Assembly (NCBI GenBank): GCA_017618435.1
Contig: JAFZUH010000230.1
Coordinates: 1-24,627, forward strand
Source: Bacteroidales bacterium
Lineage (GTDB): Bacteria > Bacteroidota > Bacteroidia > Bacteroidales > WCHB1-69
Direction of reading: 5' to 3'
Length of the DNA: 24,627 nt
Part shown: positions 1 through 7,222 of the stretch, one piece after another
Position numbering within the stretch: the stretch's first letter is position 1
How the letters are laid out: each line of letters opens with the position of its first letter
The notes under the pieces: generated by a model
The model's input: only the letters and a program-made list of their open reading frames with translations
The model's database searches: none
What the model was told of the DNA's origin: nothing
Translations under genes and position numbers: made by a program

Positions 1-593
1 ACTGCAAAAATAAATTTTTCCGTTTGTCTTACTCCTATTCAAATAATAATTATAAAAAAATATCAACATTTTGTTTATAAAACTGTTATTTGATTGAAAA
101 ATAAAATCATAAATATTTAATTGTTTTATAAGTGTCTGATTAGTTAATAACATACAATTTTTTTGTGTAAAAAGCAAGAAAAAAGAACAATGTTTATAAA
201 AATAATAGCAAAATTAATATTATTTTGATTTACAAATATATAAATAATATAGACCAATTGGCTGATTATAATAATTTTATACAAATTTAAATATAAATTT
301 TAAATTGAAAATCAAAATTTTAAAAGCATAATAAACATTGAAATGTTAAATACAGTGCAAAATTTTATGATAACTTGTTTTTTAACAAAATTAAAATATT
401 TCTGAACATCAAAAAGACAAAAAGTACATATTAGTAAAAGTATGAATAATAAGATAATAAAACGATATTCACAATTTCAACAAATCTTATTATTGTTGGT
501 GTTTTCTTAAAAAAAAACATAATTTGTAATTAATGATAGCGTGTTATCTTTTCAAAAAATGCTACTTTTGCATTCGTAAAAACGACAGACGAA
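1..593. other. AT-rich gene-free region upstream of nadA
   Basis: No open reading frame with a plausible start and bacterial protein character is visible on either strand. The sequence is dominated by A and T runs. The string TGTTTATAA occurs twice (72-80 and 191-199) and a short TTGTT/AACAA hairpin lies near 378-391, but neither makes a recognisable element. The last 30 bases carry the nadA promoter. The left part may be the 3' or 5' flank of a gene outside the window. An origin or regulatory role cannot be shown from sequence alone. Confidence 0.6.
563..570 (+). promoter_or_regulatory. nadA promoter, -7 element TACTTTTG
   Basis: TACTTTTG matches the Bacteroidota -7 consensus TAnnTTTG. It lies 23 bases before the nadA ATG, so the leader would be under 20 nt. 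No clear -33 TTTG is found at the usual spacing, and the surroundings are AT-rich. Confidence 0.6.
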
Positions 594-1511
594 ATGAACA
601 TTAAAGAAGAAATTTTAAAATTAAAAAAGGAAAAAAATGCTGTTATTTTAGCACATTATTATACCACTCCGGATGTGCAATCCATTGCCGATTGTTTGGG
701 GGACAGTTTGGCGTTGGCACGCTATGCCCAAAAAACAGATGCAGACAGTATTGTTTTTGCAGGTGTGTATTTTATGGCTGAAACAGCCAAAATTTTAAAT
801 CCTGAAAAGCATGTTTTTATTCCTGATGTTCGTTCTTTTTGTTCGTTGGCAGACAGTTGCCCTATAGATAAGTTTATGCAATTCAAAAGTTTGTATCCTG
901 ATTACAAAGTTATTACTTATATTAATTGTAGTGCAGCCATGAAAACTGTATCCGATATTGTTTGTACGTCTTCCAATGCAGTGAAAGTGGTGGAAAGTTT
1001 TCCAAAAGAACAAAAACTGATTTTTGCTCCGGATAAAAATTTAGGCAATTACATTAATAATCTGACAGGACGGAATATGTTGCTCTGGGACGGTGCCTGC
1101 CATGTTCATAATGCTTTGAAAGCGGAAAATATTATTAAATTGAAAGCAAAATATCCGTCTGCAAAATTGATAGCACACCCAGAATGCCAACAAATAGTAT
1201 TGCAATTTGCCGATTTTATAGGTTCCACCACACAATTGTTGGATTATACACAAAAATCTGATAATAAAACATTTATAGTGGCAACCGAGACAGGTATTTT
1301 GCACAAAATGCAAACACTTTCTCCTGATAAGGAATTTATTATTGCTTCTGCTACTGAGTTTTGCAATTGTAATGATTGTGAATATATGAAACTGAATTCT
1401 TTAGAGAAAATATATAATTGTTTGAAAGAAGGTAATAATGAGGTATTTTTGGATGAAAATACAATGGAAAAAGCCAAATTGCCTATTTTAAGAATGTTGG
1501 AAATTTCTTAA
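594..1511 (+). CDS. nadA: Quinolinate synthase NadA
   Basis: NadA condenses iminoaspartate with dihydroxyacetone phosphate to give quinolinate, the second step of de novo NAD synthesis, in the cytoplasm using a [4Fe-4S] cluster. The 305-residue protein opens with the family's AHYYTTPDVQ-type segment (residues 20-29), and FAGVYFMAETAK (55-66) is typical. Cluster cysteines are seen as C83 (in SFCSLADSC), C169 (in WDGACHVH) and the C257/C259/C262 group (CNCNDC), spaced like the three ligands of Thermotoga NadA (81, 168, 254). HPEC (195-198) is also conserved. The length matches the short form of the family. The start is set by the promoter 23 bases upstream. It stands alone: nadB and nadC are not in the window, so they must lie elsewhere or quinolinate must be fed from another aspartate oxidase or dehydrogenase. 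Confidence 0.96.
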   Translation: MNIKEEILKLKKEKNAVILAHYYTTPDVQSIADCLGDSLALARYAQKTDADSIVFAGVYFMAETAKILNPEKHVFIPDVRSFCSLADSCPIDKFMQFKSLYPDYKVITYINCSAAMKTVSDIVCTSSNAVKVVESFPKEQKLIFAPDKNLGNYINNLTGRNMLLWDGACHVHNALKAENIIKLKAKYPSAKLIAHPECQQIVLQFADFIGSTTQLLDYTQKSDNKTFIVATETGILHKMQTLSPDKEFIIASATEFCNCNDCEYMKLNSLEKIYNCLKEGNNEVFLDENTMEKAKLPILRMLEIS

Positions 1512-1574
1512 AATTTTTTAGGTATTTTTTTCTAAATAAAATTCATTATTATCAATACTTTATATATTAAAAAA

Positions 1575-2462
1575 TTACAAAAATTCTTCTTGTTGGTTTT
1601 CAATGTTAATCACCTTTAGACCTTTGATTAAATTCAATCTGTCATCTCCTCTTACATAAGATAGTTGATAATTTTTATCACGGCTTTGTCTGCATTTGTC
1701 TTCACGATAGCCTTGTTCAACGCTTATGGGTTTTATTTTTTCGTTTAGCAAGTCATTTCTAACAAAAAATGCATTTGTCCCTGCGGAACAACAGCCAACA
1801 AGAGAATAGCCACGTTTTTCCGCCAGCATAGCTAAAGCTTTGAGTGATGCTCCAAAGTATAAATTGGAATAATGTGCTTTTGTTCTGACAAAGTTTTTGT
1901 CATAAGGAATACTGATGGCCCGTTCTGACCCGAATAGTGCATTATATTCAGTTATAATGATACTTGGATTGAGTTCAGAGAAATCCATTGTTTCAAAAAT
2001 CCAATAATCGTTTCCGTCTATGTCTATGCTTAATAGTCCGACATCCTTAAAACCACTTTCTTGCATCAGAGCATTGATGTTGTCTTTGTCTATAAAAGCG
2101 GCTTTTGCCCGTAAATCGTATGCCCAAAACCAATAACGTTGTTTTAGTGATGCAATTTTTTGTTCGGAACCATCAAGTACAAAACCATTCCAATTGTCAT
2201 TCATCAATAAAAATCTAGTATTGGATTCCTTATAATCTTCAACTCCAAATTCTATGAAAGTTTTGTTTTTAATGGTAAGATTTTTTATCAGATATTGAAT
2301 AATTCCGTCTTCTCCACGTTGGGAAAATATTTTAAATTCATAGTCATTGATGTTATTGGAAGAAATGATATTTTGTTGATTAGCCAATAGTTTACCTTGG
2401 GCTAAAAGGATAGTTTCATGCCGTCTGTCTAAAAAATTAAGGATTTTTTGTATGTACTTCAT
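1575..2462 (-). CDS. FkbM-like SAM-dependent methyltransferase-fold protein
   Basis: A 295-residue protein without a signal peptide. FSQRGEDGII (46-55), FIEFGVEDYKESNTRFL (69-85) and LSIDIDGNDYWIFE (144-157) correspond to the pre-motif, SAM-binding strand and acidic motif seen in FkbM-type methyltransferases of polysaccharide loci. The usual glycine-rich loop (DVGANxG) is replaced by EFGVEDYKESN, so SAM binding is likely but not proven. In the family these enzymes methylate sugars or small molecules; the substrate here is unknown. Its ATG lies 4 bases after the stop codon of the upstream secreted protein, with no room for a promoter, so the two are almost certainly co-transcribed. It may modify a surface glycan or the partner protein, but that is inference. 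It could also be a non-catalytic relative. Confidence 0.6.
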   Translation of the reverse strand: MKYIQKILNFLDRRHETILLAQGKLLANQQNIISSNNINDYEFKIFSQRGEDGIIQYLIKNLTIKNKTFIEFGVEDYKESNTRFLLMNDNWNGFVLDGSEQKIASLKQRYWFWAYDLRAKAAFIDKDNINALMQESGFKDVGLLSIDIDGNDYWIFETMDFSELNPSIIITEYNALFGSERAISIPYDKNFVRTKAHYSNLYFGASLKALAMLAEKRGYSLVGCCSAGTNAFFVRNDLLNEKIKPISVEQGYREDKCRQSRDKNYQLSYVRGDDRLNLIKGLKVINIENQQEEFL

Positions 2463-2466
2463 CTTA

Positions 2467-3783
2467 CTATTTAGTTTTGGTTATTTTGGTGGAAATAATG
2501 CCGTCCGCTGTTTCCAAATAAAGAATATATATGCCTTCCGGTATAGTTGAAGAAGAAACGGTAAAACTATTCTGACCTTTATCCGCTTGTCTTGTTTCAA
2601 AATAAACAGTCCGACTGCCTATTATATCGGTGATTTTTACTGATATTGGTTGGCTTTCGCTAACAAAAAATTTTACTTGCCAATTGTTTGTTGTCGGATT
2701 GGGATGTACGGCAATTTTGTTGTTTAAAGGTTCATCTTCAATAATATCTCCCGGTATTATTTTTCCCTGTTCAACAATAAGGTTGTCTATTTCTTTTTTC
2801 TTGTCAATTAAGTCTGTATTTGCTTTGTTTCTTTGAAGTGATTCTAAAAAACATATATCAAAACATGCATCGCACATTTCATTGTCAGAAAGGAACAGAC
2901 TATGACAAAGATATCCGTTGCCGTAAGTTTCCAAATCAAGTGTTGGAGAATGTTCGGTCGAAAGCAAATCCGCTTCATGATACCAAAAATGTTGTCCGTT
3001 TGTATCTACAGGGGTAATTTTGATAATATTCGGACTGCTTACATTGGGAATGGAAACGGAAAAATCTGCATTACAAATGGCATAAGTGACTGTCAATTCC
3101 GGCCACAAGGTGGAATCGGCATGGTCGCTTGACGCAAAAACAAGATTTCTATATGTTCCTTCGGTTTGCAGTTGCATCATCATACCGTTATTGTAATTCG
3201 GATACTTTACCCAATGTTGCACCATATTGACCAAACCTGCGGAACTGTTTGTGCAGTTCCAATTGTATTGGCTGGTAGATGGTCCTATGGTGAACAAAAA
3301 AGAAGTGTCTGAATCTACAGTAGGCATGGTATTCCATGTAACAGTATTTTCGTTCCAATACGCATTATCTGCAACTTTTTGGACAACTACAGTGTTTTCA
3401 AGATAGGAATATGGTGCTCCCGGATATGCCGAGTTGATGTCATTGGAAACACCATAGAGTTTTAGCGTTGCACTGAGAATGACGGCATTTGTCGGAATTG
3501 TGCTTAGTTCTGTAAAGCATAGCAAAGAACGTATTGTTCCTGCCCTACAGCCGATAGAACCCCATGTCCACCTTCTCATCCATAAATTTTCTTCTGCTCC
3601 AAAGTTACGATCTGCATTAGTTTGGGTTGTCCCGAAACCAATACAATTGTCATCAAACATCCAAATAGCAGCATCTTTGCCTATCGTTGCATTGGGTTTA
3701 AAAGTAACGGTAGTGGTTTGGGCATTTAAAAAATTAATACTGCAAAGTCCCAAAATCATCAAATTTCTGAAAATCTTTTTCAT
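2467..3783 (-). CDS. Secreted DNRLRE-domain protein with T9SS sorting domain
   Basis: The 438-residue protein begins with a signal peptide (MKKIFRNLMILGLCSINFLNAQ, cleavage near residue 21). Residues about 24-234 form a DNRLRE-type beta-sandwich: LLCFTELSTIPTNAVILSATLKLY (quoted in part), ENTVTWNTMP, a W-V segment and LVFASSDHADSTLWPELTVTY are diagnostic. A linker follows with a cysteine cluster (C283, C294, C297, C301). The end (about 357-438) is a T9SS type A sorting domain, with HPNPTTNNWQV at its start and IPEGIYILYLETADG near its end. It should be exported through the inner membrane by Sec and across the outer membrane by T9SS, then released or anchored to the surface. A longer in-frame start at 3813 is rejected because the ATG at 3783 begins a normal signal peptide and the promoter (3811-3818) would lie inside the longer reading frame. 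The ligand is unknown; DNRLRE domains are found in cell-surface and carbohydrate-related proteins. Confidence 0.85.
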   Translation of the reverse strand: MKKIFRNLMILGLCSINFLNAQTTTVTFKPNATIGKDAAIWMFDDNCIGFGTTQTNADRNFGAEENLWMRRWTWGSIGCRAGTIRSLLCFTELSTIPTNAVILSATLKLYGVSNDINSAYPGAPYSYLENTVVVQKVADNAYWNENTVTWNTMPTVDSDTSFLFTIGPSTSQYNWNCTNSSAGLVNMVQHWVKYPNYNNGMMMQLQTEGTYRNLVFASSDHADSTLWPELTVTYAICNADFSVSIPNVSSPNIIKITPVDTNGQHFWYHEADLLSTEHSPTLDLETYGNGYLCHSLFLSDNEMCDACFDICFLESLQRNKANTDLIDKKKEIDNLIVEQGKIIPGDIIEDEPLNNKIAVHPNPTTNNWQVKFFVSESQPISVKITDIIGSRTVYFETRQADKGQNSFTVSSSTIPEGIYILYLETADGIISTKITKTK

Positions 3784-3810
3784 GGTTATTACGATAAAAA
3801 AATTATTTTG

Positions 3811-3818
3811 CAAAGATA
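3811..3818 (-). promoter_or_regulatory. Promoter -7 element TATCTTTG (minus strand)
   Basis: The plus strand reads CAAAGATA, which is TATCTTTG on the minus strand, an exact TAnnTTTG. It is 27 bases before the ATG at 3783 and fixes that start. A CAAA (3830-3833) lies too close to be a normal -33 element. Confidence 0.6.
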
Positions 3819-3872
3819 ATCTTTTTTTGCAAATAAAAAAGAAAATAAAGTATTGTTTTTCACGTTATGTTT

Positions 3873-3905
3873 TTTGAAATTTAAATGTAAAAAAGTAACT
3901 TTTTG
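3873..3905 (+). promoter_or_regulatory. Weak promoter for degP operon (TTTG-N21-ACTTTTTG)
   Basis: A TTTG at 3873-3876 and ACTTTTTG at 3898-3905 are 21 bases apart, close to the Bacteroidota -33/-7 spacing. The -7 box deviates from TAnnTTTG at its first two bases. It ends 31 bases before the degP ATG. This gap between divergent genes is the only place for the operon's promoter. Confidence 0.4.
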
Positions 3906-3936
3906 AAAAATTCTACGTATTAACTAAAAAAATAAA

Positions 3937-5343
3937 ATGATGTCAAAAAAACAAATCAGTCTGCTTATTATTTTTGTATTATTGTGTTTGTGTAATAATG
4001 GCTGTGCACAACAAAACAAAGATAAAAACAAAAAAGAGGTAACCGTTGTCAATAGTGCATACGTTGATTTGACCTATGCAGCGGAAAAAAGTATAGACGC
4101 TGTTGTCCATATCAATGCGGAAATGAGACAAAAGCATAGCACTTGGGATATGTTTTTTCAAGATCCGTTTTTCAATTTTTTCAATCCGCAGCCTCAATCG
4201 AGAGTTTATCAAACATACGGTTCGGGAGTTATTATTTCAGCAGACGGTTATATTGTTACCAATAATCACGTGGTAGAAGGAGCCGAAAAAGTGAATATCA
4301 CCCTTAATGACAAAAGAACTTTTAAAGCAAAAATTATAGGTACGGATGTAACCAACGATTTGGCGGTTTTAAAAATAGAAAGTAATGATTTAAAGCCGCT
4401 TGTATATGGTAATTCAGATGATGTTAAAATAGGTGAATGGGTTTTGGCAGTCGGCAATCCTTACAATTTGACCTCTACCGTTACTGCCGGTATTGTCAGT
4501 GCCAAAGCAAGAAATTTGAATCAATTGAGTGAATTGAATCAGGTTTCAACCTATATTCAAACCGATGCTGCTGTTAATAGCGGCAATAGCGGCGGTGCTT
4601 TGGTAAATACCAAAGGTGAATTGGTGGGAATCAATGCGGCAATTGTTTCCCAAACAGGCAATTATTCGGGTTATTCTTTTGCTATACCTGTCAATATTGT
4701 TAAAAAAGTGGTAAAAGATATACAACAATACGGCAAGGTGCAAAAAGTGGATTTTGGTGCAAGTTTTGTGGAAGTAAATGCTCAAACTGCCGAACAACAG
4801 AATTTATCATCACTCAAAGGAATACAGGTATTCAAGGTTTTTGACAACCATACCGCCCAACAGGCAGGCATACAGGAAGGGGATATTTTGTTGCAAATAG
4901 ACCAAAAAGAAGTGAATTCTTTTTCCGAATTGAAAGAAATTTTAGACCAGCATATTCCCGGAGATGAAATATCCTGCCGTATTCTACGCAACAATAAACC
5001 TTTGATTATTAAAGTGAAATTGAAAAACAAAAAAGGCACTACTGAAATTATACGAAAAAATACAAATATTGCGTTACATATATTAGGAGCCAAAGTAAGT
5101 CCTATCGATAGTCAGACAATGTCCCGATATGGAGTAAAAAACGGGCTGGTAATTAACAAATTGTACGATGGAGCCTTGAAAAATGCCGGCGTACAGGAAG
5201 GATTTGTGATTATAGCCATAGATAAAAGGTCGGTAGAAACAGAAAAAGATATTGATGATATACTTGGCGACAAAGAAGGTAATGTACTTATTGAAGGTTT
5301 TTATCCGAACGGATTTATGTATTATTACACAATTACAATTTAA
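3937..5343 (+). CDS. degP: DegP/HtrA-type serine protease with two PDZ domains
   Basis: A periplasmic protease/chaperone that degrades misfolded envelope proteins. The 468-residue protein has an N-terminal export signal (hydrophobic about 7-19, then NNGCAQQ). C23 might make it a lipoprotein, though the lipobox is poor. The trypsin-like domain (about 40-255) shows H111 in TNNHVVEG, D141 in TNDLAVLKI and S218 in NSGNSGGAL, a complete catalytic triad. PDZ1 spans about 262-362 (GIQVFKVF, AGIQEGDILLQID) and PDZ2 about 375-468 (GLVINKLYDGALKNAG). The Q-linker LA loop around 70-90 is rich in F, N and P, as in the family. It leads an operon with rpoD (26-base gap) and gmhA. Members of the family named DegP, DegQ and HtrA cannot be told apart by sequence here. 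Confidence 0.93.
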   Translation: MMSKKQISLLIIFVLLCLCNNGCAQQNKDKNKKEVTVVNSAYVDLTYAAEKSIDAVVHINAEMRQKHSTWDMFFQDPFFNFFNPQPQSRVYQTYGSGVIISADGYIVTNNHVVEGAEKVNITLNDKRTFKAKIIGTDVTNDLAVLKIESNDLKPLVYGNSDDVKIGEWVLAVGNPYNLTSTVTAGIVSAKARNLNQLSELNQVSTYIQTDAAVNSGNSGGALVNTKGELVGINAAIVSQTGNYSGYSFAIPVNIVKKVVKDIQQYGKVQKVDFGASFVEVNAQTAEQQNLSSLKGIQVFKVFDNHTAQQAGIQEGDILLQIDQKEVNSFSELKEILDQHIPGDEISCRILRNNKPLIIKVKLKNKKGTTEIIRKNTNIALHILGAKVSPIDSQTMSRYGVKNGLVINKLYDGALKNAGVQEGFVIIAIDKRSVETEKDIDDILGDKEGNVLIEGFYPNGFMYYYTITI

Positions 5344-5369
5344 AAAGATTAGGAATTAAAGGTAAGTTT

Positions 5370-6227
5370 ATGAGACAATTAAAAATATCACATTCAATCA
5401 CCAACAGGGATAACTCTTCTTTTGAAAAGTATCTTCAGGATATTTCGAAAGAACCTATGATAACTCCTGATGAGGAAGTGGAGTTGGCCCAACAGATAAA
5501 AGCGGGAAGCAAAGCGGCTCTGGACAAATTGGTACGGGCCAATCTTCGTTTTGTCGTTTCTGTTGCAAAGCAGTATCAAAATCAAGGTTTGGGTTTGCAA
5601 GATTTGATAAATGAAGGTAATTTGGGATTGATAAAAGCCGCGAAACGTTTTGATGAAACACGTGGTTTCAAATTCATTTCTTATGCTGTTTGGTGGATAC
5701 GACAATCTATTTCCCATGCCATTGCAGACCAATCACGTATTGTACGTTTGCCGGTCAATCAGTTGGGTGCAGTGAATAGGATAAAAAAAGAAATTTCCCG
5801 ATTGGAACAAATTTACAATCGTCCGCCAACCATAGAAGAAATTTCGGAAGTGGTTGATTTGCCAACGGATAAAATTGCAGAGATATTAAAAATTTCCACT
5901 CGGCATTTATCTATGGATGCTCCTGTCAATAATGATGATGATACCGTTTTTATTGATACTTTTGTTAGCGATGATGTTGCCCATACTGATTCTTTGTTGT
6001 TGAAAGAATCTTTGGATAGGGAAATAAGCCGTTCTTTGGAAGTTTTGGACGAAAAAGAAAGAGAATTGATTTGTATGTTCTTTGGTATCAACAAAAGCCA
6101 TGAATATACCTTGGACGAAATCGGTGAAATTTTCAATATGACCAGAGAAGGAGCAAGACAAATGAAAGAAAAGGCTCTGAAAAAATTAAGAAAAAACGGA
6201 GCAAAACGTTTAAAATCATACATATAA
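5370..6227 (+). CDS. rpoD: Primary sigma factor RpoD (SigA)
   Basis: The housekeeping sigma factor that directs RNA polymerase to promoters. The 285 residues start almost directly with region 1.2 (about 17-50), as in Bacteroidota primary sigma factors, which lack the long 1.1 region of E. coli. Region 2 (about 50-125) holds the conserved LRFVVSVAKQY, DLINEGNLGLIKAAKRFD and SYAVWWIRQSI motifs (core binding, -10 recognition and melting). Region 3 follows (about 130-205), and region 4 (about 215-285) ends in a helix-turn-helix. Its recognition helix reads MTREGARQMKEKAL (257-270) where RERVRQIKEKA is usual: the arginine equivalent to E. coli R586 is G261, while R584, E585, R588 and Q589 equivalents remain. 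AAAGG about 8 bases before the ATG may serve as a ribosome site. It is 26 bases after degP and 19 before gmhA. Confidence 0.95.
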   Translation: MRQLKISHSITNRDNSSFEKYLQDISKEPMITPDEEVELAQQIKAGSKAALDKLVRANLRFVVSVAKQYQNQGLGLQDLINEGNLGLIKAAKRFDETRGFKFISYAVWWIRQSISHAIADQSRIVRLPVNQLGAVNRIKKEISRLEQIYNRPPTIEEISEVVDLPTDKIAEILKISTRHLSMDAPVNNDDDTVFIDTFVSDDVAHTDSLLLKESLDREISRSLEVLDEKERELICMFFGINKSHEYTLDEIGEIFNMTREGARQMKEKALKKLRKNGAKRLKSYI

Positions 6228-6246
6228 AACATTTTTTGCAATAAAA

Positions 6247-6834
6247 ATGGATTGTAAAACAAAATTTCTTTCCCGATTGCAGGAATCGATTGCTGTCAAG
6301 CAGGATATTCTCAACAACAATATCTTGCTTGACAGTATTGTTACAGCAAGCCGGATAATTATTGATTGTTATCAACAAAAAGGCAAGGTGTTTTTTTGTG
6401 GCAATGGTGGAAGTGCCGCCGATGCCCAACATTTGGCCGCAGAATTGTCGGGAAGATTTTATTTTGACAGACCTCCGCTTTATGCTGAAGCATTGCATGT
6501 CAATACATCGTATTTGACAGCGGTTGCCAACGATTATGGTTACCAAGAGGTGTTTGCCCGTATGATAACCGCTTGCGGTGCCGAAAATGATGTTTTGGTG
6601 GTTTTGTCAACCTCCGGCAATTCTACCAATATACTCAAAGCCATAAACAGTGCGAAAGATAAAAAAATGCACATTATTGGTCTTACAGGAAAAACAGGAG
6701 GAAAAATGGCTTCGGTTTGTGATTGCCTGCTTAATGTTCCTTCGGAAAATACGCCCCGTATTCAAGAAGCACATATTACCATTGGACACCTTATTTGTGA
6801 AGAAGTGGAAAATGTTCTTTTTGGAAAAGAATAA
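6247..6834 (+). CDS. gmhA: Phosphoheptose isomerase GmhA (SIS family)
   Basis: GmhA converts sedoheptulose 7-phosphate to D-glycero-D-manno-heptose 7-phosphate, the first step toward the ADP-heptose or GDP-heptose used in LPS core or surface glycans. The 195-residue protein has the SIS fold, with CGNGGSAADAQHLAAELSGRF (51-71, quoted in parts) containing catalytic E65 and STSGNSTNILKA (121-132) binding the phosphate. RIQEAHITIGH (171-181) ends in H181, aligned with E. coli H180. Size matches the family (about 190). DiaA is a close relative, but the E65/H181 pair favours GmhA. It is the third gene of the degP-rpoD operon, starting 19 bases after rpoD. Other heptose genes (hldE, gmhB) are not in the window. 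Confidence 0.88.
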   Translation: MDCKTKFLSRLQESIAVKQDILNNNILLDSIVTASRIIIDCYQQKGKVFFCGNGGSAADAQHLAAELSGRFYFDRPPLYAEALHVNTSYLTAVANDYGYQEVFARMITACGAENDVLVVLSTSGNSTNILKAINSAKDKKMHIIGLTGKTGGKMASVCDCLLNVPSENTPRIQEAHITIGHLICEEVENVLFGKE

Positions 6835-6846
6835 ATTTTCCAAAAA
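6818..6846 (+). terminator. Hairpin over the gmhA stop codon
   Basis: An 11-base stem (TTTTTGGAAAA at 6818-6828 pairing with TTTTCCAAAAA at 6836-6846) with a 7-base loop overlaps the gmhA stop codon. It is AT-rich and not followed by a clean T run, so termination is plausible but weak. A second small hairpin (AAAAAGT/ACTTTTT, about 6861-6877) follows. Confidence 0.35.
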
Positions 6847-7170
6847 AGATTTTGTGTGAAAAAAGTTGTACTTTTTGGGGGTGTAAAGTATAATAAAGAT
6901 TCTATATTCTTATTTGCAGAGATTCATTTTATTTGCTTTCTTTACAATAGGTACCAATATGCTATTTGCAACTTTATGAAAGCAAACTATAAAATTACCT
7001 ATGTTTTGTCATGTCTTGTTCTGTCTTGACAAATTTTATGTTAAAAAGATTCCCTTTAAAAGTGTTAAAAACGATTTTTTTATTGAAAATCATAAAAAAA
7101 TAAATTTATTCTTTTGAAAATCAGGTATTAAAAAATTTTTATAATTTTCTTTTTTTTATAAAAAAATATA
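6847..7170. other. Intergenic region with inverted repeats
   Basis: No gene is seen. Two inverted repeats stand out. TTTGCTTTC (6932-6940) is a perfect 9-base match to GAAAGCAAA (6978-6986) and encloses a nested AATAG/CTATT pair (6946-6950 and 6962-6966). TTTGTCA (7005-7011) pairs with TGACAAA (7027-7033) around a loop carrying TGTCTTG-like repeats. The rest is AT-rich up to the promoter of the next gene. Confidence 0.5.
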
Positions 7171-7178
7171 TATATTTG
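7171..7178 (+). promoter_or_regulatory. Promoter -7 element TATATTTG for the secreted-protein cassette
   Basis: TATATTTG is an exact TAnnTTTG, 44 bases before the ATG at 7223. A start of transcription near 7185 would leave almost no leader for the earlier ATG at 7190, so it supports the later start. No clear -33 element; the upstream 30 bases are nearly all A and T. Confidence 0.55.
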
Positions 7179-7222
7179 CAAAATAATTTATGATGAAAAT
7201 ATTAACTTATAATGAATTATAT

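Noticed and set aside
72..199. Two TGTTTATAA strings as DnaA boxes of an origin in the left AT-rich gap
   Set aside because: Each deviates from TTATNCACA and such strings are expected by chance in DNA this AT-rich; no cluster is seen.
1244..1252. TTATACACA (DnaA-box match)
   Set aside because: A single match within the nadA coding sequence, with no neighbouring boxes.
1512..1574. Terminator between nadA and the convergent methyltransferase gene
   Set aside because: Only a TTTAG/CTAAA stem of five AT-rich pairs is seen in a run of T, too weak to call.
4267..4272. CACGTG in degP as a further parS
   Set aside because: It encodes the conserved H-V of the catalytic TNNHVVEG motif and lacks the flanking GTTT/AAAC arms.
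5652..5670. TGAAAC-ACGTG-GTTTCA palindrome-like string in rpoD as parS
   Set aside because: The arms are inverted relative to parS (GTTTCACGTGAAAC) and it lies in conserved codons of sigma region 2.
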